Notes: a model not told the origin generated them from the letters alone. A stretch of DNA of 64,000 nucleotides from Streptomyces sp. NBC_00425 (GCF_036030735.1 NZ_CP107928.1:7130001-7194000); one strand, 5' to 3'. Positions 35,845-44,838 are shown, counted from the first letter of the stretch. Numbers and translations: made by a program.

Positions 35845-36621
35845 GTGAGCGAGAAGAATCGTGACGGAAAGCGCACTGCCCGGGAGCGGCTGGCGGCGGA
35901 GCGCGAGAAGCAGAAGACGGCCGAGCGGCGGCGGCGCACACTGATCGTCGGCGCGAGCGTGGTGTGCGTGCTGGGGCTGGCAGCGGTGATCGGCGTCGTC
36001 GCCGCGAACTCCGGCAAGGACGACAGCAGCGACAAGGCGGGCCCGGTCGTGGCGCCCTCGGGAGCCCAGGGCGAGGACGCCCTCGCGATCCCCGTCGGCA
36101 AGGACGGCGCCAAGTCCTCGCTCACGGTGTGGGAGGACTTCCGCTGCCCGGCCTGCAAGGCCTTCGAGACGGCGTACCGGCCCACGATCCACGAGCTGAC
36201 GCAGGGCGGGAAGCTGAAGGTCGAGTACCACCTGGCCACCCTCATCGACGGCAACATGGGCGGCAGCGGCTCCCGCAACGCGGCCAACGCGGCGGCCTGC
36301 GCCCAGGACGCCGGAAAGTTCCCCGCCTACCACGACGTGCTGTACGAGAACCAGCCGGAAGAGACGAAGGACGAGTACGCCGAGAACAGCCGGCTGATCG
36401 AACTCGCCGGCAAGGTCGACGGGCTCGACACGCCCGCGTTCCGCGCCTGCGTGGAGCAGGGCACCCACAACAGCTGGGTCGTGAAGTCCAACCAGGCCTT
36501 CCAGAACGGCCGCTTCGGCGGCACCCCCACCGTGCTGTTCAACGGCAAGAACATCTATCAGGACCGGTCGATGACGCCGGAGAAGCTGAAGAAGATGGTG
36601 GAGGAGGCCGACCAGGGGTGA
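35845..36621 (+). CDS. Membrane-anchored DsbA-family protein
   Basis: 258 aa from the GTG at 35845. It has the same plan as the gene at 4446-5267: a charged cytoplasmic start rich in Lys, Arg and Glu, one membrane helix (TLIVGASVVCVLGLAAVIGVV), a short linker, and a thioredoxin-fold domain with CPAC in WEDFRCPACKAFE. The helical insert and the cis-Pro loop FGGTPTVLFNG are present. It probably acts as an extracytoplasmic thiol oxidase or isomerase. It begins only 16 bases after the trp terminator, so its promoter must lie within or before that hairpin. Confidence 0.9.
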   Translation: MSEKNRDGKRTARERLAAEREKQKTAERRRRTLIVGASVVCVLGLAAVIGVVAANSGKDDSSDKAGPVVAPSGAQGEDALAIPVGKDGAKSSLTVWEDFRCPACKAFETAYRPTIHELTQGGKLKVEYHLATLIDGNMGGSGSRNAANAAACAQDAGKFPAYHDVLYENQPEETKDEYAENSRLIELAGKVDGLDTPAFRACVEQGTHNSWVVKSNQAFQNGRFGGTPTVLFNGKNIYQDRSMTPEKLKKMVEEADQG

Positions 36622-36693
36622 CACCGCGGGCCAGGCCCTTTCACACCAGCCCGTTATGGAGCCGTAGCCGGGCTGCCCATCGTCGGCCGTGCG

Positions 36694-36718
36694 TGGCAGG
36701 GTAGCGTCGACCCTGCCA
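36694..36718 (+). promoter_or_regulatory. Inverted repeat overlapping the lgt start
   Basis: tggcagggt (36694-36702) and accctgcca (36710-36718) form a perfect 9-bp inverted repeat around a TAGCGT hexamer. The last base of the second arm is the A of the lgt ATG. No ribosome-binding site is visible. It could be an operator over the -10 or an RNA hairpin that masks the start. Confidence 0.45.
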
Positions 36719-37836
36719 TGGAACTTGCCTACATTCCCAGCCCGTCGCACGGGGTGCTGTACCTCGGCCCCGTTCCGCTGCGTGGCTACGCGTTCTGCAT
36801 CATCATCGGCGTCTTCGTCGCGGTCTGGCTCGGCAACAGGCGCTGGGTCGCCCGGGGCGGGCAGGCCGGCACGGTGGCCGACATCTCCGTCTGGGCGGTG
36901 CCCTTCGGACTCGTCGGCGGCCGGCTCTACCACGTGATCACGGACTACGAGCTGTACTTCAGCGAGGGCCGGGACTGGGTGGACGCCTTCAAGGTCTGGG
37001 AGGGCGGCCTCGGTATCTGGGGCGCGATCGCGCTCGGCGCGGTGGGCGCGTGGATCGGCTGCCGCCGCCGGGGCATCCCGCTGCCGGCCTACGCCGACGC
37101 CATCGCCCCGGGCATCGCCCTCGCGCAGGCGATCGGCCGCTGGGGCAACTGGTTCAACCAGGAGCTGTACGGCAAGGAGACCGACCTTCCCTGGGCCCTG
37201 CACATCACGTCCTCGGCGGACGGGCGGGTGCCCGGCTACTACCACCCGACGTTCCTGTACGAGTCGCTGTGGTGCGTCGGCGTCGCCCTCCTCGTCATCT
37301 GGGCCGACCGGCGCTTCAAGCTGGGCCACGGGCGGGCCTTCGCCCTGTACGTCGCCGCGTACTGCGTGGGCCGCGCCTGGATCGAGTACATGCGGGTCGA
37401 CGACGCTCACCACATCCTGGGCCTGCGGCTGAACGACTGGACCGCGCTGGTCGTCTTCCTGCTCGCGGTGGTGTACATCGTCGTCTCGGCGAAGAAGCGG
37501 CCGGGCCGGGAAGAGGTCGTCGAGCCTGCCGCGCAGGCCTCCGGCGACACGGCCGGGGACGCCTCCGCCGACGGAGAGGAGAAGCCCGGGGCCGAGTCGT
37601 CCTCGTCCGGGGCGACGGCGGAGTCCGCCAAGACGAAGGGCGCCGGCGGGACCGGGACCGAGAAGGCCGAGGACGCGTCCGGGGCCGACGGCGGGGCCGG
37701 GACCACGGCCGTGGCCGAGGACGGCACCGAGGCCGTGACCGACAAGGCCGACAAGGCCAGGGCCGGGGCCGAGGCCAAGACCGAGGCGCAGGCCGACGTC
37801 AAGGACGAGGCGGAGTCGGCCGGCAAGAAGAGCTGA
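36718..37836 (+). CDS. lgt: Prolipoprotein diacylglyceryl transferase
   Basis: 372 aa. It moves diacylglycerol from phosphatidylglycerol onto the lipobox Cys of prolipoproteins in the cytoplasmic membrane. About seven membrane segments and the Lgt signature IGRWGNWFNQELYGKETDL are present, with PTFLYESLWCVGVALLVIW and GRAWIEYMRVDDAHHILGL later. The HGGL stretch of E. coli Lgt reads WGAI here, as I recall for other actinobacteria. After residue ~270 comes a ~100-residue tail of Ala, Glu, Thr, Lys and Asp (ADKADKARAGAEAKTEAQ) that is not part of the enzyme core. Confidence 0.95.
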   Translation: MELAYIPSPSHGVLYLGPVPLRGYAFCIIIGVFVAVWLGNRRWVARGGQAGTVADISVWAVPFGLVGGRLYHVITDYELYFSEGRDWVDAFKVWEGGLGIWGAIALGAVGAWIGCRRRGIPLPAYADAIAPGIALAQAIGRWGNWFNQELYGKETDLPWALHITSSADGRVPGYYHPTFLYESLWCVGVALLVIWADRRFKLGHGRAFALYVAAYCVGRAWIEYMRVDDAHHILGLRLNDWTALVVFLLAVVYIVVSAKKRPGREEVVEPAAQASGDTAGDASADGEEKPGAESSSSGATAESAKTKGAGGTGTEKAEDASGADGGAGTTAVAEDGTEAVTDKADKARAGAEAKTEAQADVKDEAESAGKKS

Positions 37837-37863
37837 CGGCCGTCGCTGCGACGACGCGTACGA

Positions 37864-37900
37864 CGACGAGGGCGCCCGGTGAACCCGGGCGCCCTCGTCG
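37864..37900. terminator. Bidirectional terminator between lgt and the CitE-like gene
   Basis: Perfect 16-bp stem: cgacgagggcgcccgg (37864-37879), loop tgaac, then ccgggcgccctcgtcg (37885-37900). It serves two converging transcription units, lgt and the seven-gene operon ending at 37932. Confidence 0.92.
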
Positions 37901-37931
37901 TGCGACCGCGGGTCGCGGCCTCGCCGGCCGG

Positions 37932-38762
37932 TCAGTCCCGGCCGGCCAGGGCCAGCGTGCGGTGCGCGGCCGCCACCACCGCGGCGTCGACGAACCGTCC
38001 GTCCGGGAGGGCCTGGGCGCCCCGTTCGGTGATGGCCGCCTTCACGATCGTCTCGGCGTCCTCCAGCTCCTGCTGGGTCGGCAGGTAGGCCTGTTCGATG
38101 ATCGGGAGCTGCCGGGGGTGGATGGCGGCGCGTCCGAGGAATCCGAGGGTGCGGCCGTGGGCGCAGCTGGTGGCCAGGCCGTCCAGGTCGCGGATGTCGG
38201 GGTGGACCGACTGGGGCGGGGGCGCCAGCCCTGCGGCCCGGGCGGCGACGACGACCCGGGAGCGGGACCAGTCGAGGCCCGCGTCGTGGCGGACGCCCAG
38301 ATCCGCTCGCAGGTCCGCCTCGCCGAGGGCGATGCCGCGCAGGGAGGGGTGGGCGCGGGCGATGGCGTAGGCGTGTTCCACGCCGAGGGCGGTCTCCAGC
38401 AGGGCGTGCAGGGGCGTGGCGCCGCGATCGCTCCGGGGCACGCTCTCGGCGACCCGGGTGATCTGGTGCGGGGCCGTCACCTTGGGCAGGCGCAGACCGC
38501 AGACGCCGGGGAGGGCGGCCACGGTGCGCAGGTCCGCCGCGGCGTAGGGGGTGTCCAGGGAGTTCACCCGGACGTGGACCGGTACCGGCTGGGGCTCCGA
38601 AAGACGTTCGGCGGTGGCCGCACGCGCGTACTCCTTGCGGTCCGGGGCGACCGCGTCCTCCAGGTCGACGATGACGACGTCGGCGCCGCAGGCGAGGGCC
38701 TTGGTGACCGTCTGCGGGCGGTCACCGGGAACGTAGAGCCAGGTCAGTGGGGGTTTCTTCAC
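37932..38762 (-). CDS. CitE/HpcH-type CoA-ester lyase
   Basis: 276 aa from the GTG at 38762. Barrel of the HpcH/HpaI aldolase - citrate lyase beta family. It shows LTWLYVPGDRPQTVTKAL at the start, ADVVIVDLEDAVAPDRKEYAR (acidic metal-site residues), VHVRVNSLDTPYAAADL (Arg that binds the acyl group), PLHALLETALGVEHAYAIA and the metal Asp in ALGEADLRADLG. Characterised relatives cleave malyl-, methylmalyl- or citramalyl-CoA. It is the last gene of the seven-gene operon, overlapping the CoA-transferase by 4 bases. Confidence 0.9.
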   Translation of the reverse strand: MKKPPLTWLYVPGDRPQTVTKALACGADVVIVDLEDAVAPDRKEYARAATAERLSEPQPVPVHVRVNSLDTPYAAADLRTVAALPGVCGLRLPKVTAPHQITRVAESVPRSDRGATPLHALLETALGVEHAYAIARAHPSLRGIALGEADLRADLGVRHDAGLDWSRSRVVVAARAAGLAPPPQSVHPDIRDLDGLATSCAHGRTLGFLGRAAIHPRQLPIIEQAYLPTQQELEDAETIVKAAITERGAQALPDGRFVDAAVVAAAHRTLALAGRD

Positions 38763-40015
38763 AGGGCACCCGCCTCGCGCAGGGTGCTCAGCTCGTCCGC
38801 GGTCAGGCCCAGCTCGGTCAGGACGGCGTCCGTGTCGGCGCCGTGCGGGCGGCCGGCCCAGCGGATCGCGCCGGGGGTCGCGGAGAGCCGGAACAGGACG
38901 TTCTGCATCCGGATCCGGCCCAGCTCCGGGTCGTCCACCGCGGTGACGGTGTCCAGGGCCTGGTACTGGGGGTCCGACAGCACGTCCCGGACGTCCTGGA
39001 CCGGGGCGATCGCCGCCTCCGCCTTCTCGAACGCCGCGAGGACGTCGGTGCGGGTGTGCCGGGCGATCCAGGAGCCGACCGCCTCGTCGAGGACGTCGGT
39101 GTGGGCGGCCCGCTCGGCGCCGGTGGCGAACCACGGCTCGTCGATCAGCTCCGGGCGGCCGACGAGCCGCATCACCCGTTCCGCGACCGACTGCGCCGAC
39201 GTCGAGACGGCGACCCAGTCCCCGTCGGCCGTGCGGTAGGTGTTGCGCGGGGCGTTGTTGGCGGACCGGTTGCCGGTACGGGCCTGGACGTAGCCCAGCT
39301 GGTCGTACCAGAGGGGCTGGGGGCCGAGGACGGTGAGGATGGGCTCGATGATCGCCATGTCGACGACCTGGCCCTCGCCGGTGCGGTCGCGGGCGGTGAG
39401 GGCCGTCATGACGGCATAGGCGGTGGCCAGGCCGGCGATCGAGTCGGCCAGGCCGAAGGGCGGGAGAGTGGGCGGGGCGTCCGGTTCGCCGGTGATCGCC
39501 GCGAAGCCGCTCATCGCCTCCGCGAGCGTGCCGAAGCCGGGGCGGTGCGCGTAGGGGCCGAACTGGCCGAAGGCGGTGACCCGGGTGAGGACCAGACGGG
39601 GGTTCGCCGACGACAGCTCCTCCCAGCCGAGGTCCCACTTCTCCAGGGTGCCGGGACGGAAGTTCTCGATGATCACGTCGGCCGTGGCGGCGAGCTGCAG
39701 CAGGGTGTCGCGGCCGCCCGGCGTGGACAGGTTCAGGGTGATCGTGCGCTTGTTGCGGCCGAGGAGCTTCCACCACAGGCCCACGCCGTCCTTGGACGGG
39801 CCGTGCCCGCGGGAGGGGTCGGGGCGCTCGGGGTGTTCGACCTTGACGACGTCCGCGCCGAAGTCGCCGAGCAGGGTGGCGGCGAGAGGTCCCGCGAACA
39901 GGGTGGCCAGGTCGAGGACCCGGACGCCGTGCAGGGGAGCGGCCGGCCCGGCCACGGGGGGCGTGGTCCCGACGCGTTCGGTCGTGCGAGGTTCGGTCGT
40001 GCGGGGTTCGGTCAT
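38759..40015 (-). CDS. CaiB/BaiF family (type III) CoA-transferase
   Basis: 418 aa from the ATG at 40015. Family III CoA-transferase: PLHGVRVLDLATLFAGPLAA at the start, LGDFGADVVKVEHPERPDP, KRTITLNLSTPGGRDTL, VIIENFRPGTLEKWDLGWEEL, FGQFGPYAHRPGFGTLAEAM (the region with the catalytic Asp in this family is VDMAIIEPIL or nearby). It moves CoA between carboxylic acids; the acid is unknown. Its first codons contain a 15-bp repeat giving TTEPR-TTEPR-TTER. It overlaps the ribokinase and the CitE-like gene by 4 bases each. Confidence 0.92.
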   Translation of the reverse strand: MTEPRTTEPRTTERVGTTPPVAGPAAPLHGVRVLDLATLFAGPLAATLLGDFGADVVKVEHPERPDPSRGHGPSKDGVGLWWKLLGRNKRTITLNLSTPGGRDTLLQLAATADVIIENFRPGTLEKWDLGWEELSSANPRLVLTRVTAFGQFGPYAHRPGFGTLAEAMSGFAAITGEPDAPPTLPPFGLADSIAGLATAYAVMTALTARDRTGEGQVVDMAIIEPILTVLGPQPLWYDQLGYVQARTGNRSANNAPRNTYRTADGDWVAVSTSAQSVAERVMRLVGRPELIDEPWFATGAERAAHTDVLDEAVGSWIARHTRTDVLAAFEKAEAAIAPVQDVRDVLSDPQYQALDTVTAVDDPELGRIRMQNVLFRLSATPGAIRWAGRPHGADTDAVLTELGLTADELSTLREAGAL

Positions 40016-40905
40016 GAGGCGTACTGCGTCTCGATCTCGGAGCGGTACGGCATCGACGCGCAGGCGCCGGGACGCTGGACGGACAGCGCGGCCGCGGCCG
40101 CCGCCCAGGCCAGGGCCTCCCGTACGGGCCGCTTCTCGCCCAGCGCCACCGCGAGGGCGCCGACGAACGTGTCGCCCGCGCCGGTGGAGTCCACGGCGGT
40201 GACGCGTGGAGCGGGCACGGTGAGGGGTTCGGCGCCCCGGGCGGCGTAGAGGCTGCCGGCCGCGCCGAGGGTGATGACGACCTCGGGGACGCTGTCCAGC
40301 AGGACGGCGGCCGCCTCGTGCGGGTCGGTGCGGCCGGTGAGCGCGGTCGCCTCGTGCTCGTTGGGCACCAACAGGTCGGTGGCGTCGAGGAGTTCCGGCG
40401 GCAGGGGCCGGGCTGGGGCGGGGGTGAGGATCGTGCGCACGCCGTGCCTGTGGGCGGCCCGGGCACCGGCGACGACCGCGGCCAGGGGCACTTCGAGTTG
40501 CAGCAGGAGCGCGTCCGCGGAGGCGATGAGGCCTTCGTCGCCGGGGGCGAGATGGTCGACGGTGCCGTTGGCGCCGGGCACCACGACGATCGCGTTGCCG
40601 CCGTCGTCGTCCACCACGATGTGCGCGGTGCCGGAGGGGGCCTCGACGGTGCGCAGGTGGTCGGTGTTGACGCCCGCGTGCTCGAGCGTGGAGCGCAGCC
40701 GGGCGCCGAAGGAGTCGTTGCCGACCGCCCCGATCATCGAGACGGCGCCGCCGGCGTGGGCGGCGGCGGTCGCCTGGTTGGCGCCCTTGCCGCCGGGGAG
40801 GGTGCGGAACTCCCGTCCCGTCACGGTCTCCCCGCGCTGCGGGGGCTTCGCCACGTAGGCGACGAGGTCCATGTTCGTGCTGCCGAGCACGACGATGTCG
40901 GTCAT
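40012..40905 (-). CDS. rbsK: Ribokinase (PfkB family)
   Basis: 297 aa from the ATG at 40905. It phosphorylates D-ribose, or a related pentose, with ATP. PfkB signatures: LGSTNMDLVAYVAKPPQRGE, the Gly-rich TLPGGKGANQATAAAHAGG, and the C-terminal TAVDSTGAGDTFVGALAVAL with the catalytic Asp and anion hole. The NEHEATALTG helix is typical of ribokinases. No ribose ABC transporter or LacI regulator accompanies it. It is coupled by 4-base overlaps to an ADP-ribosylglycohydrolase-family gene and a CoA-transferase, which suggests that ribose is released inside the cell. Confidence 0.92.
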   Translation of the reverse strand: MTDIVVLGSTNMDLVAYVAKPPQRGETVTGREFRTLPGGKGANQATAAAHAGGAVSMIGAVGNDSFGARLRSTLEHAGVNTDHLRTVEAPSGTAHIVVDDDGGNAIVVVPGANGTVDHLAPGDEGLIASADALLLQLEVPLAAVVAGARAAHRHGVRTILTPAPARPLPPELLDATDLLVPNEHEATALTGRTDPHEAAAVLLDSVPEVVITLGAAGSLYAARGAEPLTVPAPRVTAVDSTGAGDTFVGALAVALGEKRPVREALAWAAAAAALSVQRPGACASMPYRSEIETQYAS

Positions 40906-42281
40906 GGGCGGGATGCCTCCCGAGGGATGAGGGACCGGGTGAGGTGGGCGAGGGCGTCGAAGCCGACGCCGTCGAAGTCGGCGACGGAGGTGGCGAGCCG
41001 GTTCTTGAGGGGGGCCGTCCAGCGGTCGGGGAGGGCGGCCGGGCCGCCGGTGAGCAGGGCGGCGACGCCGCCCGCGGTCGCGCCGTCGGAGTCGGTGTCC
41101 CAGCCTCCCGACACGGCACGGCAGATGGACCCGGCGAAGTCGCCGTCCGCGTGGGCGAGGGCGGCGGCGATCAGGGCCGTGTTGGGGACGGCGTGCACCC
41201 AGTGGGCGCTCCGGTGGGCGACGTGGAGTTCGTCGACGACGGTGTCGAAGTCGGCGTGCTCCCCGGCGAGCCGGATCGCGTGGGTGACGGCGACGGCGAG
41301 CCGGGAGCGGGGCGGGACCACCGACAGGCCGGTGTGCAGGCAGGTGTGCACGTCGAGGGCGCCGGTCGCGGCCGCGGCGACGACGGCCGCCGTGAACATC
41401 GCCGCGTAGACGCCGTTGCCGGTGTGTGTGAGGACGGCGTCGCGGTGCGCCTGCTCGGCTGCGGCAGCCGGGTCGCCGGGGTTGGTCCAGCCGTGCACGT
41501 CGGCGCGGATCAGGGCGCCGATCCACTCCCGGAAGGGGTTGCGGTGGCGGGCGGTGTGCGGGGGTTCGACGCCGCAGAGGAGGTTGCGGTAGGCGACGCG
41601 TTCGGCGGTGAAGGTGCGGCCCGCGGGGAGTTCGTCGAGCCAGAGCCGGGCCACGTCGGCGGTGGTGAAGCCCCTGCCGTGGCGCTGCAGCAGCAGGAGG
41701 TTGAGGAGGGGGTAGTTGAGGTCGTCGTCCTCGGGCATGCCGTCGATGTTCTCGGCCAGCGAGGTGGGCGCCGAGCGGCGGTTCCACGGGTGCTCCTCGA
41801 GGAGGGGGCCGGGAACCCCCCGGGCGGTGAAGTAGCCGTCCAGGGGCCAGTTTCCGGCGGCCCGCGCCAGCCGGCGGACGGCGTCCAGGGGAAGCTTCTC
41901 CACCGGTTTGCCCAGGAGGCAGCCGGCGGCCCGCCCCAGCCAGGCGGCTTCCAGGCGGGCCTGCGAGGGCGCCGGGGTTCTCGTGCCGCCCGGCCGGCCC
42001 GGCCACCGGGGGCAGAGCGCTCTGATCTTCTCCAGTTCGGTCGGCTCGTCCTCGGCCAGTCTGCTGGGCAGGTCCGCCAGTTCGTCGAGCAGGTCGTCGG
42101 CGAGGAGCCGGAGATAGCCGGAGGCCCGTTGCCCGGACGCGCCGGCGCGGGGCGGCGCGTCGTGGCCGCCGGCCGCTCGCCAGCGGGCGGCGACCGCCCA
42201 CGGCTCCCGGCCGTCCTCGGCCGCCTGGCGCAGTTCGTGGCCGAGCAGGTCCTCGGGCTGGACCCAGGTCAGTCGGAGCAT
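40902..42281 (-). CDS. ADP-ribosylglycohydrolase-family protein A (large type)
   Basis: 459 aa from the ATG at 42281. A ~110-residue N-terminal helical domain (LTWVQPEDLLGHELRQAAED...) precedes the all-helical DraG/ARH fold, which starts RLEAAWLGRAAGCLLGKPVEK. The first metal motif is EDDDLNY (in IDGMPEDDDLNYPLL) in place of the usual TDDT. The second is intact: GGWDTDSDGATAGGVAALLTG. Both binuclear Mg sites therefore look present. The family cleaves ADP-ribose-protein bonds or other N/O-ribosides; the substrate here is unknown. It overlaps protein B by 13 bases and rbsK by 4. Confidence 0.88.
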   Translation of the reverse strand: MLRLTWVQPEDLLGHELRQAAEDGREPWAVAARWRAAGGHDAPPRAGASGQRASGYLRLLADDLLDELADLPSRLAEDEPTELEKIRALCPRWPGRPGGTRTPAPSQARLEAAWLGRAAGCLLGKPVEKLPLDAVRRLARAAGNWPLDGYFTARGVPGPLLEEHPWNRRSAPTSLAENIDGMPEDDDLNYPLLNLLLLQRHGRGFTTADVARLWLDELPAGRTFTAERVAYRNLLCGVEPPHTARHRNPFREWIGALIRADVHGWTNPGDPAAAAEQAHRDAVLTHTGNGVYAAMFTAAVVAAAATGALDVHTCLHTGLSVVPPRSRLAVAVTHAIRLAGEHADFDTVVDELHVAHRSAHWVHAVPNTALIAAALAHADGDFAGSICRAVSGGWDTDSDGATAGGVAALLTGGPAALPDRWTAPLKNRLATSVADFDGVGFDALAHLTRSLIPREASRP

Positions 42282-43456
42282 CCGGAGCCTCCGGGGGCGC
42301 CTCCGAGTGCGCGGAACGCCCGCTCGTGGTCGCGGCGGCGCTCGACGTCGCGGTGGAAGACCTCGCGGGCGACCTCGGTGAGCGTCGCCGCCGGCTGCCA
42401 CAGGTCGAGGCGGCTGGCCTCGGCGACCTGCTTCGACCAGTCCTCGGGGACCGGTGAGCCCAGAGCGCCGGCCACCGCGCCCGCCATCGTGGCGATCGAG
42501 TCGCAGTCGCGGCCGTAGTTCACGGAGCCGAGGACCGCCCGGCGGTAGTCGCCGCCCGCCGCCAGCACCATCCCCAGGGCGACCGGGAGTTCCTCGATCG
42601 CGTGCAGCCGGGAGGGGCGGCGCGCGCCGAGCGAGGGCCGCCGGTAGTCGGGTCCCACCGTGTCGTAGGGCGCCACCGACTCCCTGAGCGGGACGAGCGC
42701 GGACTCGACGTCGCCGTGCCGGGCCGCCTCCTCGCAGACCTTCTCGATCGCCGTGCGCGTGCCGTCCTTCGCCAGCGCCAGACAGGCCGTCACCACCGAC
42801 TCCGCGGTCGCGTCGGGCGTGCACGCGGCCGCCACCGCCGCGGCGAAGACACCCGCCGCCTCCCGGCCGTAGGACGACTGGTGGGCGCCCGCGACGTCCA
42901 GCGCCTCGGCGTACGCTCCCGCCGGGTCGGCCGCGTTGACCAGGCCCACCGGGGCCATGTACATCGCCGCGCCGCAGTTGACGATGTTGCCGACGCCGGC
43001 TTCCCGCGGGTCCACATGGCCGTAGTGGAGCCGTGTGACCAGCCACTTCTCCGCCAGGAAGATCCGGTGCAGGGGGAGCGCCTCGGCTTCCAGTTCGGGG
43101 ATCCAGCGGGGCGTCGTCATCAGGTCCGGGACGAGGTGGCCGGCGACCGCGTAGGCGTCCAGGTGGTCGCGGACCGTGGCGTAGACCCTGATCAGCGCAT
43201 GGGTCATCAGGGTGTCGTCGGTGACGTGGCCGTCGCCCTTGTGGTACGGCGCGATGGGGCGGGCGGTGCGCCAGTCGTCGCCGTGCCAGGGCCCGACGAC
43301 GCCGTGCACGCGGCCGCCGTGGCGTTCGAGGATCTGTTCCGGGGTGTAGCCCTCGACGGGGCCGCCGAGGGCGTCGCCCACGGCCGCGCCGACCAGGGCG
43401 CCGGTGATGCGCTCCTCCAGGGTTGCCCCGTTGCTTTCTTCTGCTTTGGGCGTCAT
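42269..43456 (-). CDS. ADP-ribosylglycohydrolase-family protein B
   Basis: 395 aa from the ATG at 43456, which has AGGAGG 12 bases upstream; the ATG at 43468 abuts that site and is less likely. It has a full DraG/ARH domain: ERITGALVGAAVGDALGGPVE, the first metal motif VTDDTLMTHALI and the second YGRDCDSIATMAGAVAGAL. All metal ligands expected from the family are present, so it should be an active hydrolase. A central segment reads GNIVNCGAAMYMAPVGLVNAA. It is the second of the four paralogues, counting down the coordinates, and lies 8 bases from gene C. Confidence 0.9.
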   Translation of the reverse strand: MTPKAEESNGATLEERITGALVGAAVGDALGGPVEGYTPEQILERHGGRVHGVVGPWHGDDWRTARPIAPYHKGDGHVTDDTLMTHALIRVYATVRDHLDAYAVAGHLVPDLMTTPRWIPELEAEALPLHRIFLAEKWLVTRLHYGHVDPREAGVGNIVNCGAAMYMAPVGLVNAADPAGAYAEALDVAGAHQSSYGREAAGVFAAAVAAACTPDATAESVVTACLALAKDGTRTAIEKVCEEAARHGDVESALVPLRESVAPYDTVGPDYRRPSLGARRPSRLHAIEELPVALGMVLAAGGDYRRAVLGSVNYGRDCDSIATMAGAVAGALGSPVPEDWSKQVAEASRLDLWQPAATLTEVAREVFHRDVERRRDHERAFRALGGAPGGSGCSD

Positions 43457-43464
43457 GCCCCGAA

Positions 43465-44838
43465 TCATCCTCCTGGTGGGGCCGGTTGTGCGGTTTCCAG
43501 GAGCCCGGCGAGTTCCACCAGATCGGTGCCGGTGAGCCGCGGGAGTGCGCAGCCGGAGAGGACGCGGCAGCTGTCGCGCCACGCCTCGGGGATCGCGGCG
43601 GCGCCGCCGAGCGCCCCGGTGAGCGCGCCCGCCAGGGCGGGGGCCGAGTCCGCGACCCGGGAGAGGCAGGCCGCGGCCGGCACCGCCTCGCCGATGCGGC
43701 CGCCGGACGCCGTCGCGAGGGCCAGCGCCACCGGCACGGTCTCCGCCGCGGCGATGCCGTAGCTGTAGACGTGGTCGACGATCTGGTGTTCCAGCAGCGG
43801 GACGAGCGCGAACGCGCTCGGTGCGCCGCGGGCCAGGTCCAGCGCGTGCCGGGCGTTGCGGCCGATCTCCGTGTGTGCGGGGAGTTCGCCGAGCGCCGCC
43901 GTCGTGCAGGCCTCGACGTCCGCTCCGGCCAGGGCCAGCGCCAGCGCCGCGGCCATCGCCCGGGCGCCGTGCACGCCGTCGCCGTCCTGGGTGTAGCGGG
44001 CGTCGAACTCGGCGAGCCCGGCGGCGGCCCGGGGATCGCCGGCGTGCGCCACCGCGAGGACGCAGGCGCGCACGCAGGCCGCGTCGTCGAAGTAGTGCGG
44101 GTTGTCGTGGCCGGTGGCGGGGGGCCGCAGTCCGGCGACGAGATTGCCCAGTCCGGCGCGGACGGAGATGCGGGCGCGCAGGGGCAGGACGGCGGACTCG
44201 ACCTCCGGCGCGCGGTCGGCCGCCGCCGCGACCTCACTGGCGATCGCGTTCCAGGCGAGGTCGATGGCGGCGCGCATCCGGCGATCTCGGCCGAGGTCGC
44301 CGAGGGCGGTGTCATCGCCGGCCCGCAGCACCGCCTCGGCGGCGAACGCCGCCCACTCGGCGTCGTCGGAGGGGCCGAGCCGGAGGGGTTCGGGGGGCTG
44401 GTTCAGGGCGATGGGGACGGGCAGGGTGGTCGTCGCGTTGTGTTCGGCGAAGGTGTCGAGCTCCCTGGTCAGACGGCGGGTCCAGTCCGGCATCCGGGCG
44501 GCGCGATGGCGGGCGGCGGGCCACCCGGCGGCGTCGCCCGCGGCCAGGCCCAGCAGCAGGCCCTCGATGCGCCGCGCGTGCCGCGGGCGGGCGGGTCTCG
44601 CGGGTTCGGCGTCGCCGGCGGGCCTGTCGGTCCGGCCCGCCGGTCCGGCGTGGTGGCGTCCGGCCGCTCCGCTGCGGCTCTCGCGGTCGGGTGCGGACGG
44701 GCCCTGCGGGGCGCGATCGGCCTCGCCGTCGGGGGCCGCGGGCGCGCGGGGCGGCGCCGTGACCGCGATGCCCGCCGCGCTCTCCGTGGCCGCCGCGGCC
44801 GTCATCGTCTCGTCGTCCCAGGGGGCGGGCGGTGTCAT
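43465..44838 (-). CDS. ADP-ribosylglycohydrolase-family protein C with an altered active site
   Basis: 457 aa from the ATG at 44838 (GGAGG seven bases upstream). A disordered Ala/Pro/Arg-rich start (~90 residues) precedes RIEGLLLGLAAGDAAGWPA. The first metal motif, normally TDDTE, is SDDAEW. The second, normally GRDxDT, reads SRVADSAPALAGALTGALGG: the first Asp is replaced by Val and the Thr by Ser. The fold is otherwise kept, with no frameshift. It may be a catalytically weak or regulatory paralogue. It overlaps gene D by 4 bases. Confidence 0.85.
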   Translation of the reverse strand: MTPPAPWDDETMTAAAATESAAGIAVTAPPRAPAAPDGEADRAPQGPSAPDRESRSGAAGRHHAGPAGRTDRPAGDAEPARPARPRHARRIEGLLLGLAAGDAAGWPAARHRAARMPDWTRRLTRELDTFAEHNATTTLPVPIALNQPPEPLRLGPSDDAEWAAFAAEAVLRAGDDTALGDLGRDRRMRAAIDLAWNAIASEVAAAADRAPEVESAVLPLRARISVRAGLGNLVAGLRPPATGHDNPHYFDDAACVRACVLAVAHAGDPRAAAGLAEFDARYTQDGDGVHGARAMAAALALALAGADVEACTTAALGELPAHTEIGRNARHALDLARGAPSAFALVPLLEHQIVDHVYSYGIAAAETVPVALALATASGGRIGEAVPAAACLSRVADSAPALAGALTGALGGAAAIPEAWRDSCRVLSGCALPRLTGTDLVELAGLLETAQPAPPGG

